Positions 1 to 6,837 of a stretch of DNA of 64,000 bases are shown here, piece after piece. A program made the position numbers and the translations under genes. Below the pieces are notes generated by a model that saw nothing but the letters and a program-made list of their open reading frames with translations, was not told the DNA's origin and did no database searches. The DNA is taken from NCBI GenBank assembly GCA_023433705.1, contig JAEYUC010000021.1:1-64000 (forward strand), read 5' to 3'. Numbering within the stretch: the stretch's first letter is position 1; every line of letters starts with the position of its first letter. This stretch comes from Pseudomonadota bacterium (GTDB lineage Bacteria; Pseudomonadota; Gammaproteobacteria; Steroidobacterales; Steroidobacteraceae).

Positions 1-132
1 AGCGACCTGTCGGTCTTCAGCCAACGCAAGCTAGATGCCATTGCCCATCAGCTGAATCAACGCCCCAGAATGACCTTGGGTTGGGAGAACCCGGCCGATA
101 CACTCAGCCGGGCTGTTGCTTCGACCAGTTGA
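1..132 (+). mobile_element. IS30-family transposase, 3' end (cut by window edge)
   Basis: Frame 1 from base 1 reads without a stop for 43 codons and ends at TGA 130-132. The peptide contains LNQRPRMTLGWENPAD, which matches the C-terminal signature of IS30-type DDE transposases (LNxRPRKTLGxxTPAE). The 5' part lies outside the window, so intactness cannot be judged. The stop is only 16 bp from the glmS stop on the other strand. Bases 127-146, read on the minus strand as GGGACATGTTGACTTCAACT, look like a terminal inverted repeat, but the matching left end is not visible. Family call is from the motif; the IR is inference. Confidence 0.8.
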
Positions 133-148
133 AGTCAACATGTCCCCA

Positions 149-1984
149 TTACTCAACCGTGACGCTTTTCGCGAGATTTCTCGGCTGATCGACGTCGGTG
201 CCCTTGAGGATGGCCACGTGGTACGCGAGCAGCTGCAGCGGCACCGTGTACACGATGGGCGCCTGGAAATAGCTCACGTGCTTGGGCATCTGGATCACGG
301 TCACGCCCTCGGAGGGCGTGATGCCCGATTCCGGGTCCGCGAACACGATCAGCTCGCCGCCACGCGCGCGCACTTCCATGAGATTGCTCTTGAGCTTCTC
401 GAGCAGGTCGTTGTTCGGCGCGACGGTGATGACGGGCATGTCGGCATCCACGAGCGCGAGCGGGCCGTGCTTGAGCTCGCCGGCCGCGTAGGCCTCGGCG
501 TGGATATACGAGATTTCCTTGAGCTTGAGCGCGCCTTCCATCGCGATCGCACTCAGCGCGCCACGGCCGAGGAACAGCGCGTGGTGTTTGTCCGCGAAGC
601 GTTTCGCGAGGTCGTAGATGACCGGGTCGAGCGACAGCGTCTTCTCGATGATCGCGGGGATCTCGATCAGTCGCTGCACGAGGCTGCGCTCGCGCTCGGC
701 ATCCGCGGTGCGCTGCTTGGCGAGCGCTATGACGAGCATGCTGAGCGCCGTGAGCTGCGTGGTGAACGCCTTGGTCGACGCGACACCGATCTCGGGCCCC
801 GCGCGCGTGAGCATCACGAGCTCGGACTCGCGCACGAGCGAGCTTTCCGGAACGTTGCAGATCGCGAGACTGGACAGATAGCCCGCCTGCTTCGCGAGCC
901 GCAGCGCGGCGAGGGTGTCGGCGGTTTCGCCGGACTGCGAAATCGTGACGAACAGCGAATTACGCGGCACCACCGGGTTGCGATACCGGTACTCGCTCGC
1001 GATCTCCACCGTGCACGGGATCTTGCAGATCTGCTCGATGAAGTAGCGCGCCACCACGCCCGAGTGATAACTCGTGCCGCACGCGATGATGTGCACGTGT
1101 TCGGTCTTCTTGAAGATCTCGGTCGCTGCCGGTCCGAAGGCGGCTTCGAGCAGGCGGCCGTTCGCGACGCGTTCCGCGAGCGTGTCCGCGACCGCGCGCG
1201 GCTGCTCGTGGATTTCCTTGAGCATGAAGTGCCGGTACTGGCCCTTCTCGGCCGCGTCGGCGGACAACTCGCTCTCGCGGATCGGGCGCTCGACGGAATC
1301 CCCGTTCTGGTCGAGCACCTTGATCGAGGTGCGGCGGATGTCGGCGACGTCGCCCTCTTCGAGGAACATGAAGCGGCGCGTGACGGGCAGCAGCGCCGAG
1401 ACGTCGGAGGCGACGAAGTTTTCGTCGACGCCCAGGCCGACGACGACCGGGCAACCGGCGCGCGCGAGGATGATGCGCTCGGGTTCGGATTCACTGACTA
1501 CCGCGAGGGCGTACGCGCCCTCGAGCTCGGCGACCGTGGCGCGCACGGCCTTGAACAGATCCTTCTGCGCGGCAAGATGATGATGCACGCGATGCGCGAT
1601 CACCTCGGTGTCGGTTTCCGACGTGAACGTGTAGCCGAGCTTCTTGAGATCGTCGCGCAGCTCTTCGTGGTTCTCGATGATGCCGTTGTGCACGATCGCG
1701 AGGCCGTCGTGCGAGACGTGCGGGTGCGCGTTGCGCTCCGAGGGCACACCATGCGTGGCCCAGCGCGTGTGCGCGATGCCGAGGTTGCCGTGGGTGTGGT
1801 CCGCGTTGATCGCGTCCTGCAGCACCTTGACCTTGCCCACCGTGCGCAGGCGCTTGAGGTGTTGGGTGCCATTGAGCACCGCGATGCCGGCCGAGTCGTA
1901 TCCGCGATATTCGAGCCGGCGCAGTCCCTCCATCAGGATGGGAACGACATTTCTTTCAGCGATGGCTCCAACGATTCCGCACAT
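149..1984 (-). CDS. glmS: Glutamine--fructose-6-phosphate aminotransferase (isomerizing)
   Basis: Makes glucosamine-6-phosphate from fructose-6-phosphate and glutamine, the first committed step to UDP-GlcNAc for peptidoglycan and lipopolysaccharide; cytosolic. 611 residues, close to the 609 of E. coli. It begins MCGIVGA, so the N-terminal nucleophile Cys follows the initiator Met, as needed for the class II glutaminase domain (about 1-220). Two SIS sugar-isomerase domains follow, with CGTSYHSG near residue 305 and SQSGETADT near 350, and the family C-terminus KSVTVE. The 144-bp gap upstream must hold its promoter, but I find no convincing -35/-10. glmU lies 4.9 kb upstream on the same strand; the two are usually adjacent, so accessory genes have come between. 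Confidence 0.98.
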   Translation of the reverse strand: MCGIVGAIAERNVVPILMEGLRRLEYRGYDSAGIAVLNGTQHLKRLRTVGKVKVLQDAINADHTHGNLGIAHTRWATHGVPSERNAHPHVSHDGLAIVHNGIIENHEELRDDLKKLGYTFTSETDTEVIAHRVHHHLAAQKDLFKAVRATVAELEGAYALAVVSESEPERIILARAGCPVVVGLGVDENFVASDVSALLPVTRRFMFLEEGDVADIRRTSIKVLDQNGDSVERPIRESELSADAAEKGQYRHFMLKEIHEQPRAVADTLAERVANGRLLEAAFGPAATEIFKKTEHVHIIACGTSYHSGVVARYFIEQICKIPCTVEIASEYRYRNPVVPRNSLFVTISQSGETADTLAALRLAKQAGYLSSLAICNVPESSLVRESELVMLTRAGPEIGVASTKAFTTQLTALSMLVIALAKQRTADAERERSLVQRLIEIPAIIEKTLSLDPVIYDLAKRFADKHHALFLGRGALSAIAMEGALKLKEISYIHAEAYAAGELKHGPLALVDADMPVITVAPNNDLLEKLKSNLMEVRARGGELIVFADPESGITPSEGVTVIQMPKHVSYFQAPIVYTVPLQLLAYHVAILKGTDVDQPRNLAKSVTVE

Positions 1985-2128
1985 TTAACAGTGTCCAGAA
2001 TTTGGGGGCGCGTAGTGTGCCTGAGGAAAAGCCCCGTGAGCAGCGTCCAACCCGCGTAATCCGGCGCTTCTGCTACACCGCTCACATAGCGTCGTCGCTG
2101 GCCACCTAAAGTATTACGAATCAATACC

Positions 2129-2731
2129 TTACGGGACGGCGGGATCGACCTGGGCGCGGAAGGCGGGGCGCACGGACAGGCGCTGGTAGTACCCGAGCAC
2201 ACCTTCGAGCCTGGGGCGCTCGATCGGCGTCAGCAGCCAGCGGTGGACGGAAAGCCCGAGCACCACGTCCGCCAGGGTGAAGAACTCGCCGGTCATGAAC
2301 TGGCCGCCGTGGCGCAGGTGTTCGTCGAGCATCGCGATGTGGCGGTTCCAGTTCGCGACGCTGGCCTCGATGGATGCGGTGTCGGTGTGCTCCGGGCTGT
2401 GGCGCACGAGTGCGAGGAAGGCGTAACGCCACGCGTCGTTTAGCTCGGTCGCCTGCCAGTCCATCCATTGATCGACCAGGCCGCGTTGCTCGGGGTCCTC
2501 GGGGAGCAGCGTGCCCCGCGGTTGTTTGCCGGCCAGGTAGCGGCAGATCGCGTTCGACTCCCACATCACGAAGTCGCCGTCGCGGATCACGGGTACGAGA
2601 GAGTTGGGATTGCGCGCCAACAGGTGCGGGTCCGTTTCGACGTGCTCGAAATGGAGATCCAGTTCGGCGCAGGTCCACAGCACCTTGCGCACGTTGATCG
2701 ACGACGTCCTTCCGAGAATTCGCAAGGCCAT
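2129..2731 (-). CDS. Glutathione S-transferase family protein
   Basis: 200 residues with the two-domain GST layout: a thioredoxin-like N-terminal domain (about 1-80) with RTSSINVRKVLW at the glutathione-activating site, NPNSLVPVI containing the cis-proline, and WESNAICRYLA (the E-S/T-N-AI glutathione-binding motif), then an all-helical C-terminal domain. Ser rather than Tyr appears to be the activating residue (S-S-I-N), as in theta/beta-like bacterial GSTs. The substrate cannot be told. It starts 9 bp downstream of the DUF2845 gene on the same strand and is probably the last gene of a short run of small genes. A second, unrelated GST lies at 10271-10915. Confidence 0.9.
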   Translation of the reverse strand: MALRILGRTSSINVRKVLWTCAELDLHFEHVETDPHLLARNPNSLVPVIRDGDFVMWESNAICRYLAGKQPRGTLLPEDPEQRGLVDQWMDWQATELNDAWRYAFLALVRHSPEHTDTASIEASVANWNRHIAMLDEHLRHGGQFMTGEFFTLADVVLGLSVHRWLLTPIERPRLEGVLGYYQRLSVRPAFRAQVDPAVP

Positions 2732-2740
2732 CGGCTCGAA

Positions 2741-3061
2741 CTACCTCTGGCGCACGATCGAGCGGATCTTGCCGTCGACTATCCGGACCACCATCGGCGG
2801 CGCCTGCGTGCCGCGGTCATAGGTCCACGTCTCGGTGACCGTCACGCCGTTCTTCACCATGAGGCCGTACTGATTGCGGACCAGGATGTCCTCGGACTCG
2901 GTTTCGCGCGTGGTCGGCGGGCCGCAACGCTCCACGAGCTCTTCGATGGTGAGGGCGCTCGACACTATCCACTTGCCGCAGCGGAAGGTTTCGTCGGCGT
3001 GGGCAAGAGACGCCAGGATCGACAGACCCGCGATCGACAGGATTGCAGTGCGCGGTTTCAT
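2741..3061 (-). CDS. Small secreted DUF2845-type protein
   Basis: 106 residues. The first 22 form a Sec signal peptide (KPR, then a hydrophobic core ISIAGLSILASL, cut after AHA), so the mature protein should be periplasmic. The mature part opens FRCGKWIV and has ELVERCGPP, an arrangement of two cysteines and an E-x-x-x-x-C-G-x-P motif typical of DUF2845 proteins, then a beta-rich C-terminus (TETWTYDRG). Function unknown. It follows the excalibur protein gene by 27 bp on the same strand. Confidence 0.75.
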   Translation of the reverse strand: MKPRTAILSIAGLSILASLAHADETFRCGKWIVSSALTIEELVERCGPPTTRETESEDILVRNQYGLMVKNGVTVTETWTYDRGTQAPPMVVRIVDGKIRSIVRQR

Positions 3062-3088
3062 GAGCCGGATGTTACACCCGGCCTGGAA

Positions 3089-3403
3089 TCAGCGGCTCAA
3101 GACGTGCTGGCACCACTGCCGTTCGCAGGGAACGCCGTCGTTGTCGCCGTCCATTTCGGTGCCGGGACAATTCTCGATGAAGAACTTCGCCTCACCGCAG
3201 GAAGTCATCTGCGAACAATGCGTTCGGCCATCGCAGCTGTAAGGCGACTCCTCGGGCGGATCGTCCCTCTCGGGAAGGCCATCCGGGGCCGACTCGGCTA
3301 TTGGCGCGGAAGCGGCGTGCGCCGCGCCATATCCGGCTATCTGCCGGTCATAGACGAAAAACGCGAGCGCCCCTATGACGGCGCCAAGGAGGAATTTGCC
3401 CAT
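3089..3403 (-). CDS. Secreted or membrane-anchored excalibur-domain protein
   Basis: 104 residues. An N-terminal hydrophobic helix (FLLGAVIGALAFFVY) acts as anchor or signal. A linker rich in Ala, Pro, Glu and Asp follows, then a Cys-rich domain: YSCDGRTHCSQMTSC, then DGDNDGVPCE and QWC. The D-G-D-x-D-G-x-x-C-E loop is the excalibur Ca2+-binding signature. Six cysteines in the domain probably form disulfides in the periplasm. No enzymatic partner is seen in the same polypeptide. The stop of the upstream DUF488 gene is 10 bp away on the same strand. Confidence 0.8.
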   Translation of the reverse strand: MGKFLLGAVIGALAFFVYDRQIAGYGAAHAASAPIAESAPDGLPERDDPPEESPYSCDGRTHCSQMTSCGEAKFFIENCPGTEMDGDNDGVPCERQWCQHVLSR

Positions 3404-3413
3404 CCATGGCTAA

Positions 3414-3800
3414 CTACTCCACCTGCGCCCCTCTTTCAAGCAACAGCGCCCGGAGTTGCGACCTGTGACACCTTTGCTCGTTCTCGCAGTAACAGCCCAT
3501 CGAGAGGTCGGCGTGCCGCGAAAGCGCCGCCAGCACGTCGAGCGATTGCGAGGCGGCGGGCGCCGACATCTCGGCGCGGAACTTCCGGAAGAATGCGGCC
3601 CATTGCTTGTCGGTCTTCGCGGCCTGCGCGACTTTCATGAGTCCCGCGCTGGGCGCGAGGACCGGGAACCAGACGTCGTACCAGTCGAGTCGGGAAAAAT
3701 CCGCCTTCGGCACACCGCGCGGGGGACGGCGCACGGTGCCCAGGCGCGTTCCTTCGTCGGGGACGCGCGCGGAGCCGAGGCGGACGATGCGAATGCTCAT
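3414..3800 (-). CDS. DUF488 family protein
   Basis: 128 residues. It opens IRIVRLGSARVPDEGTRLGTVRRPPRG and ends with CYCENEQRCHRSQLRALLL, which is the DUF488 C-terminal signature (C-x-C/E-x(4)-CHR). The family is widespread and biochemically undefined. Its ATG overlaps the stop of the GNAT gene by 4 bp (ATGA), so the two are probably translationally coupled. The family call is by motif and confident; a role is not assignable. Confidence 0.82.
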   Translation of the reverse strand: MSIRIVRLGSARVPDEGTRLGTVRRPPRGVPKADFSRLDWYDVWFPVLAPSAGLMKVAQAAKTDKQWAAFFRKFRAEMSAPAASQSLDVLAALSRHADLSMGCYCENEQRCHRSQLRALLLERGAQVE

Positions 3801-4300
3801 CGGAGTTTCTCCATGAAGACGAGCGTGACGCCGGGTGAGAGCGCCTGCTCGCGGCAGCGGCGATACCCGAGCCGCTCATAGAGCCGAATGTTGCCTTCGC
3901 TGCGACTGCCCGTGAACAGCTCAAACTTGCGTGTTTGCGCAAATTCGGGCCAGCGCTCGATGGCGCGCATGAGCTGCGTGCCGATGCCGCCGCCCTGCCG
4001 ATGCGGCTGCACGATCAGGCGTCCGACCTGGCAGACACCCTCCGCGAGCCGCGCGCGCACCGAACCCACGATCTCCCCGTCGAGGGTCGCTTTCAGCACG
4101 ACGAGGTTCTCGATGTCCGCGCGCATGGAATCGAGCGTCTGCACGAGCGGCGGCAGCGACCAGTCGTCGTAGAGGCGCGCCTCGGACGCGTAGGCGATCT
4201 TCTGCAGCCCGAGGATCGCCGCTGCGTCCGCGAGGCCCGCGCGTTCGATCAGCACGGGCGTCGCGCGAAGAGGATTTCCCGGGTTTCCGGCGCCAGGCAC
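3797..4300 (-). CDS. GNAT family N-acetyltransferase
   Basis: Acetyl-CoA-dependent acyltransferase of the GNAT fold. Motif A is VGRLIVQPHRQGGGIGTQLMRAIE, containing the R/Q-x-x-G-x-G/A acetyl-CoA loop, and the C-terminal NIRLYERLGYRR is typical of motif B. 167 residues from the GTG at 4300. An internal GTG 15 codons later (VLIERAGLADAAAIL) would give a more usual N-terminus, so the start is uncertain. The gene lies 1 bp after the GyrI-like gene and overlaps DUF488 by 4 bp. Substrate unknown. Confidence 0.85.
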   Translation of the reverse strand: MPGAGNPGNPLRATPVLIERAGLADAAAILGLQKIAYASEARLYDDWSLPPLVQTLDSMRADIENLVVLKATLDGEIVGSVRARLAEGVCQVGRLIVQPHRQGGGIGTQLMRAIERWPEFAQTRKFELFTGSRSEGNIRLYERLGYRRCREQALSPGVTLVFMEKLR

Positions 4301-4301
4301 C

Positions 4302-4769
4302 CTAACTACCGACCGGGAGGCAGAGCTCGCACGCGAACACGCCGTACCTGACGTCGAACACGGCGCCGCGCGGATAGTGCTCGAACGGCTGGCGCGATTC
4401 GTCGGTGCGCAGTCTCCTGGCAGCCTCGCATTCGCGCAGGAACGCGCCCCAAGCCGGGCCGATCTCGGCGCTGGTCCCCTTGAACGTGGTCACGGCGTAG
4501 CGGCCGCCCGCGATCGTCCTGGTTTCGGCGTCCGGCAGCGTGAGCCCCGGCGACAATTCGACGCAGGCGTCGTAGCGGCAGCGTTCCGCGGGGGTGTTCG
4601 TCGGATCGTCGACGGTCACGCCGTAGCGTGGGCAATCGACCAGGCCGTGATCCGCCAGCCACGGTCCGACGGTCGCGCGCCAGAACTTGCCCACCGGCTC
4701 GCCCATCGGGCCCGTGTATCGAAGACAGGCCACACGGACCGCGTGGCGGTCGATGATCTCGATGTTCAT
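4302..4769 (-). CDS. GyrI-like / AraC effector-binding domain protein
   Basis: 155 residues forming a stand-alone SHS2-type small-molecule binding domain as in GyrI/SbmC and the C-termini of AraC and MerR regulators. Supporting patches: VRVACLRYTGPMGEPVGKFW, the central YDACVEL, GGRYAVTTFKG and the C-terminal FDVRYGVFACELCLPV. There is no DNA-binding domain, so this is a free ligand-binding protein or a gyrase-inhibitor-like protein rather than a transcription factor. It leads the run GyrI-like, GNAT, DUF488. Confidence 0.8.
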   Translation of the reverse strand: MNIEIIDRHAVRVACLRYTGPMGEPVGKFWRATVGPWLADHGLVDCPRYGVTVDDPTNTPAERCRYDACVELSPGLTLPDAETRTIAGGRYAVTTFKGTSAEIGPAWGAFLRECEAARRLRTDESRQPFEHYPRGAVFDVRYGVFACELCLPVGS

Positions 4770-4833
4770 GGCCCCCGCAGTTTAGGCATCGCCGTGCGCG
4801 ACTCGCCAGTCGGGAAGTCCCTGCTTTGCGCCG

Positions 4834-5343
4834 TCATCCCAATGGCAACGTGTGCATCGTCTCCCAGCGCCCGCTCGAATTCTCGATCAGCAGTACCTCG
4901 CTGCAGCGTGCGGTGACCCCAGCCGCGAGCGCGATGCGCAGCTCGACTTCGATCGAGCACAGCAATTCTTCATCGCCATGCGCCACCGTCACGTGTGGCA
5001 CGACGGTCGCGAACTTGCCCGCGAACGGCGGGTAGTCGGGAAAGGCGGACCAGATGCCGTCGGTCAGCGCGCTGAACTGCACGTCGGGTTCGGGTGCGAT
5101 GTACAGCGCAACCGGAAACCGCCGGGTCTGCGCGAGGCGGTACGAGAAACATGGCACCGCGCGCACGATGTCGCGCAGGCGCGCGACGACGTCTTCGTCC
5201 ACATCGCCGGGCGGCATGAACGGATAGAGCACCGTGACGTGCGCCGGCACGTTGCGGCGCGCGGAAGGATCGTAACGTTCCCGGTAGCGCGCGATGTGCG
5301 CCTCGATCTCGGGAATGCTGCAGATCAGCGCGGTTTCAGGCAA
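4834..5343 (-). CDS. 2H phosphoesterase / 2'-5' RNA ligase-like protein
   Basis: Two H-x-T/S motifs are present, HVTVLYPF and HVTVAHG, the catalytic pair of the 2H phosphoesterase superfamily (LigT, AKAP7-like). The open frame extends upstream to 5529, but that part is a basic, low-complexity shadow of the DUF1272 gene. I place the start at the TTG 5343 (LPETALICSIPEIE), which overlaps the end of DUF1272 by 8 bp, giving 169 residues, the normal size for the fold. No ATG exists between 5343 and the first H-x-T. RNA processing or cyclic-nucleotide hydrolysis is likely by family, but the substrate is unknown. Confidence 0.78.
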   Translation of the reverse strand: MPETALICSIPEIEAHIARYRERYDPSARRNVPAHVTVLYPFMPPGDVDEDVVARLRDIVRAVPCFSYRLAQTRRFPVALYIAPEPDVQFSALTDGIWSAFPDYPPFAGKFATVVPHVTVAHGDEELLCSIEVELRIALAAGVTARCSEVLLIENSSGRWETMHTLPLG

Positions 5344-5584
5344 CGCGTTTCCCGCAGCCTTCGGGCTTGAACACACGCTCGGTCGACGCCGGGTGTCGTG
5401 CGAGCCTGGCCGGCGAACGGCGCGGACGGCGCACCAGCTCTCCCCCGCAATTGGGACACTTGCCCGCGAGCTTTTCCTGCGCGCAGCTCGCGCAGAACGT
5501 GCACTCGAACGAACAGATGTACGCGGCATCCGAATCGCCGGGCAGGTCCACGTCGCAGCATTCGCAATTCGGTCGTAGTTGCAT
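5336..5584 (-). CDS. DUF1272 family small zinc-binding protein
   Basis: 82 residues from the ATG at 5584, which has a good ribosome-binding site (AGGAGA, 7 bp upstream); a longer ATG at 5647 lacks one. The start MQLRPNCECCDVDLPGDSDAAY, then CSFECTFCASCAQEKLAGKCPNCGGELVRRP, shows four CxxC-like pairs able to bind two zinc ions. This is the DUF1272 pattern. The C-terminal tail (RRSPARLARHPAS) is basic. Function unknown. Confidence 0.85.
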   Translation of the reverse strand: MQLRPNCECCDVDLPGDSDAAYICSFECTFCASCAQEKLAGKCPNCGGELVRRPRRSPARLARHPASTERVFKPEGCGKRVA

Positions 5585-5610
5585 CGATCGGTCTCCTCGC
5601 CGAAAAACTA

Positions 5611-6117
5611 TCACGAGCAGCCTTCGACGTAGTTCAGGTGCTCCCACGGTCCGGCCTGGATGGCGGTGACCTTGCCGCGCGAAGTCTCGAATCGCAGGCC
5701 GTAATCGCCGCTACCGGACTTCAGCGTGATGGTGTGCCCGTGTTCGTCGTACTTGTGCGGCTGCACGTCCAGCCTCTTGCCGTACATCTTCTTCAGTTCG
5801 CCTTCGCTCGTGCCGATGTGCGCGCCGGCCAGCGTGCGCAGCGTCGACTTGCCCTTGAGCTCGATACGCACGACGCGGTCGCCGATCATCATGAGCGAGA
5901 AATCGGACGGACCGCCGCGATAACTCATGTACCAGCACTCGCCGTTCGCCGGCCGCTGGGGCAGACCGGGCCAGTCGACCAGCGGCAGCACCTCGTCGAC
6001 GCTCATGCCCGTGCGGATCGGACCCAGGCCACCCATGCTGAGACACCAGCGGCCATCCGCGAGCGCGACGGCCGCGATCGCGATCGAGGCAAGGCAGATC
6101 CGGTAAATCGCGCGCAT
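5611..6117 (-). CDS. Secreted protein of unknown function
   Basis: 168 residues. The N-terminus MRAIYRICLASIAIAAVALA is a signal peptide, so the product is exported. The mature protein has two similar stretches, IRTGMSVDEVLPLV (35-48) and IGTSEGELKKMYG (101-113), resembling the 'G-M-S-x-x-E' turn-helix units of small periplasmic BamE/SmpA-like folds, but no firm family. The C-terminus holds a single Cys (EGCS). Its ATG shares one base with the stop of the Nudix gene (TGATG), implying coupled translation. Confidence 0.7.
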   Translation of the reverse strand: MRAIYRICLASIAIAAVALADGRWCLSMGGLGPIRTGMSVDEVLPLVDWPGLPQRPANGECWYMSYRGGPSDFSLMMIGDRVVRIELKGKSTLRTLAGAHIGTSEGELKKMYGKRLDVQPHKYDEHGHTITLKSGSGDYGLRFETSRGKVTAIQAGPWEHLNYVEGCS

Positions 6118-6551
6118 CAGTCCGGCGTGCCCAACCGCTCGAGCAGGGCGTTGTCCGTATGGCCGAGCGGCTGCGGGTGATCCCCATGGCGCCAGAACGC
6201 GATGCCGCCGACCTCCTCGGTGTCCATGCTCTCGGGAACGTCGGTTACTTCGCAGCCGAACACCGCGCCGAAGTGGCGCTGGCCGTCGTCGACTTCCACG
6301 ACACCGAGCCATTCCAGTTCGCCCGGTGCGCAACCAGCCTCCTCGGCCAGCTCGCGCCAGGCGGCATCGCGCGCGGATTCGTCCGGATCGATGAGTCCGC
6401 CCGGCAACTCCCAGACGTGGCGGTAACGGTTGTAGACCAGCACCTCGCCGTCGCGGCTGTGCGCGACGACCACCGCGAATTCGAGCGCGCCGAGACGGAC
6501 TTGCTCGCTCTCGGCCACGTGGTGGAATGCGGTGAATCGGGCCAGGGGCAT
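6117..6551 (-). CDS. Nudix hydrolase
   Basis: Hydrolyses a nucleoside diphosphate linked to X; exact substrate not predictable. A perfect Nudix box is present, G-G-L-I-D-P-D-E then seven residues then RELAEEAG (GX5EX7REUXEEXGU). WELPGG just before it is also typical. From the ATG at 6551 (MPLARFTAF) the protein is 144 residues, the usual single-domain size; the open frame continues upstream to 6620 without better support. It is first in a two-gene unit with the secreted protein downstream. Confidence 0.9.
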   Translation of the reverse strand: MPLARFTAFHHVAESEQVRLGALEFAVVVAHSRDGEVLVYNRYRHVWELPGGLIDPDESARDAAWRELAEEAGCAPGELEWLGVVEVDDGQRHFGAVFGCEVTDVPESMDTEEVGGIAFWRHGDHPQPLGHTDNALLERLGTPD

Positions 6552-6603
6552 GGGACAACTATAACGCTGCAACCGCATCGCGGCGGCGCGGGTAACAAGG
6601 CCC

Positions 6604-6807
6604 ATGAAGACGCCAGCCAAGTTCGTGCGCTGCCTTTGCGCGGCCCTCCTGTTCCTGAGCGCTCCCGCGGGCGCGCAACTTGCTGCAATTCACCCGGGCC
6701 GTGTGCCGGTCGGACGAGTCCTGCACTACGTGAAATCGGCGCGCGATGGCGCGCATGCGACCGAGATAAGCGCCGTCAAACTGCAGGCGACACGGCCCGT
6801 AAGCTGA
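6604..6807 (+). CDS. Short putative secreted protein, possibly a truncated gene
   Basis: The only credible plus-strand frame between the divergent Nudix gene and glmU. 67 residues; the first 24 make a convincing signal peptide (MKTPAKFVRCLCAALLFLSAPAGA, cut before QLA). The mature part is only about 43 residues (GRVLHYVKSARDGAHATEIS) and has no recognised motif. The ribosome-binding site is weak (AAGG 5 bp before ATG). Either a small exported protein or the 5' remnant of a longer one: the tail after ISAVKLQATRP reads like a frame running into unrelated sequence. Confidence 0.45.
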   Translation: MKTPAKFVRCLCAALLFLSAPAGAQLAAIHPGRVPVGRVLHYVKSARDGAHATEISAVKLQATRPVS

Positions 6808-6812
6808 GCAGG

Positions 6813-6829
6813 CTCCGGTGAAGCCGGAG
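6813..6829. terminator. Hairpin between convergent genes
   Basis: CTCCGG, five-base loop, CCGGAG. It sits between the plus-strand short gene (stop 6807) and the minus-strand glmU (stop 6838). The stem is GC-rich and symmetric, so it could slow polymerase from both sides, but there is no T run on either flank. Weak as an intrinsic terminator. Confidence 0.3.
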
Positions 6830-6837
6830 GGCATCGC

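Noticed and set aside
1..149. Tn7-type attachment at glmS
   Set aside because: The element carries an IS30-type transposase, not TnsA/B; position at glmS alone is not enough.
116..2059. Long plus-strand open frame opposite glmS (647 codons)
   Set aside because: Antisense shadow produced by high GC third positions; its residues are Arg/His/Glu/Leu-rich and show no fold. Same for 10881-13304 (atpD/atpC), 14287-15837 (atpA) and the first part of 36073-38973.
149..2128. glmS ribozyme or leader riboswitch
   Set aside because: The catalytic riboswitch is typical of Firmicutes; the 144 bp before glmS show no such structure.
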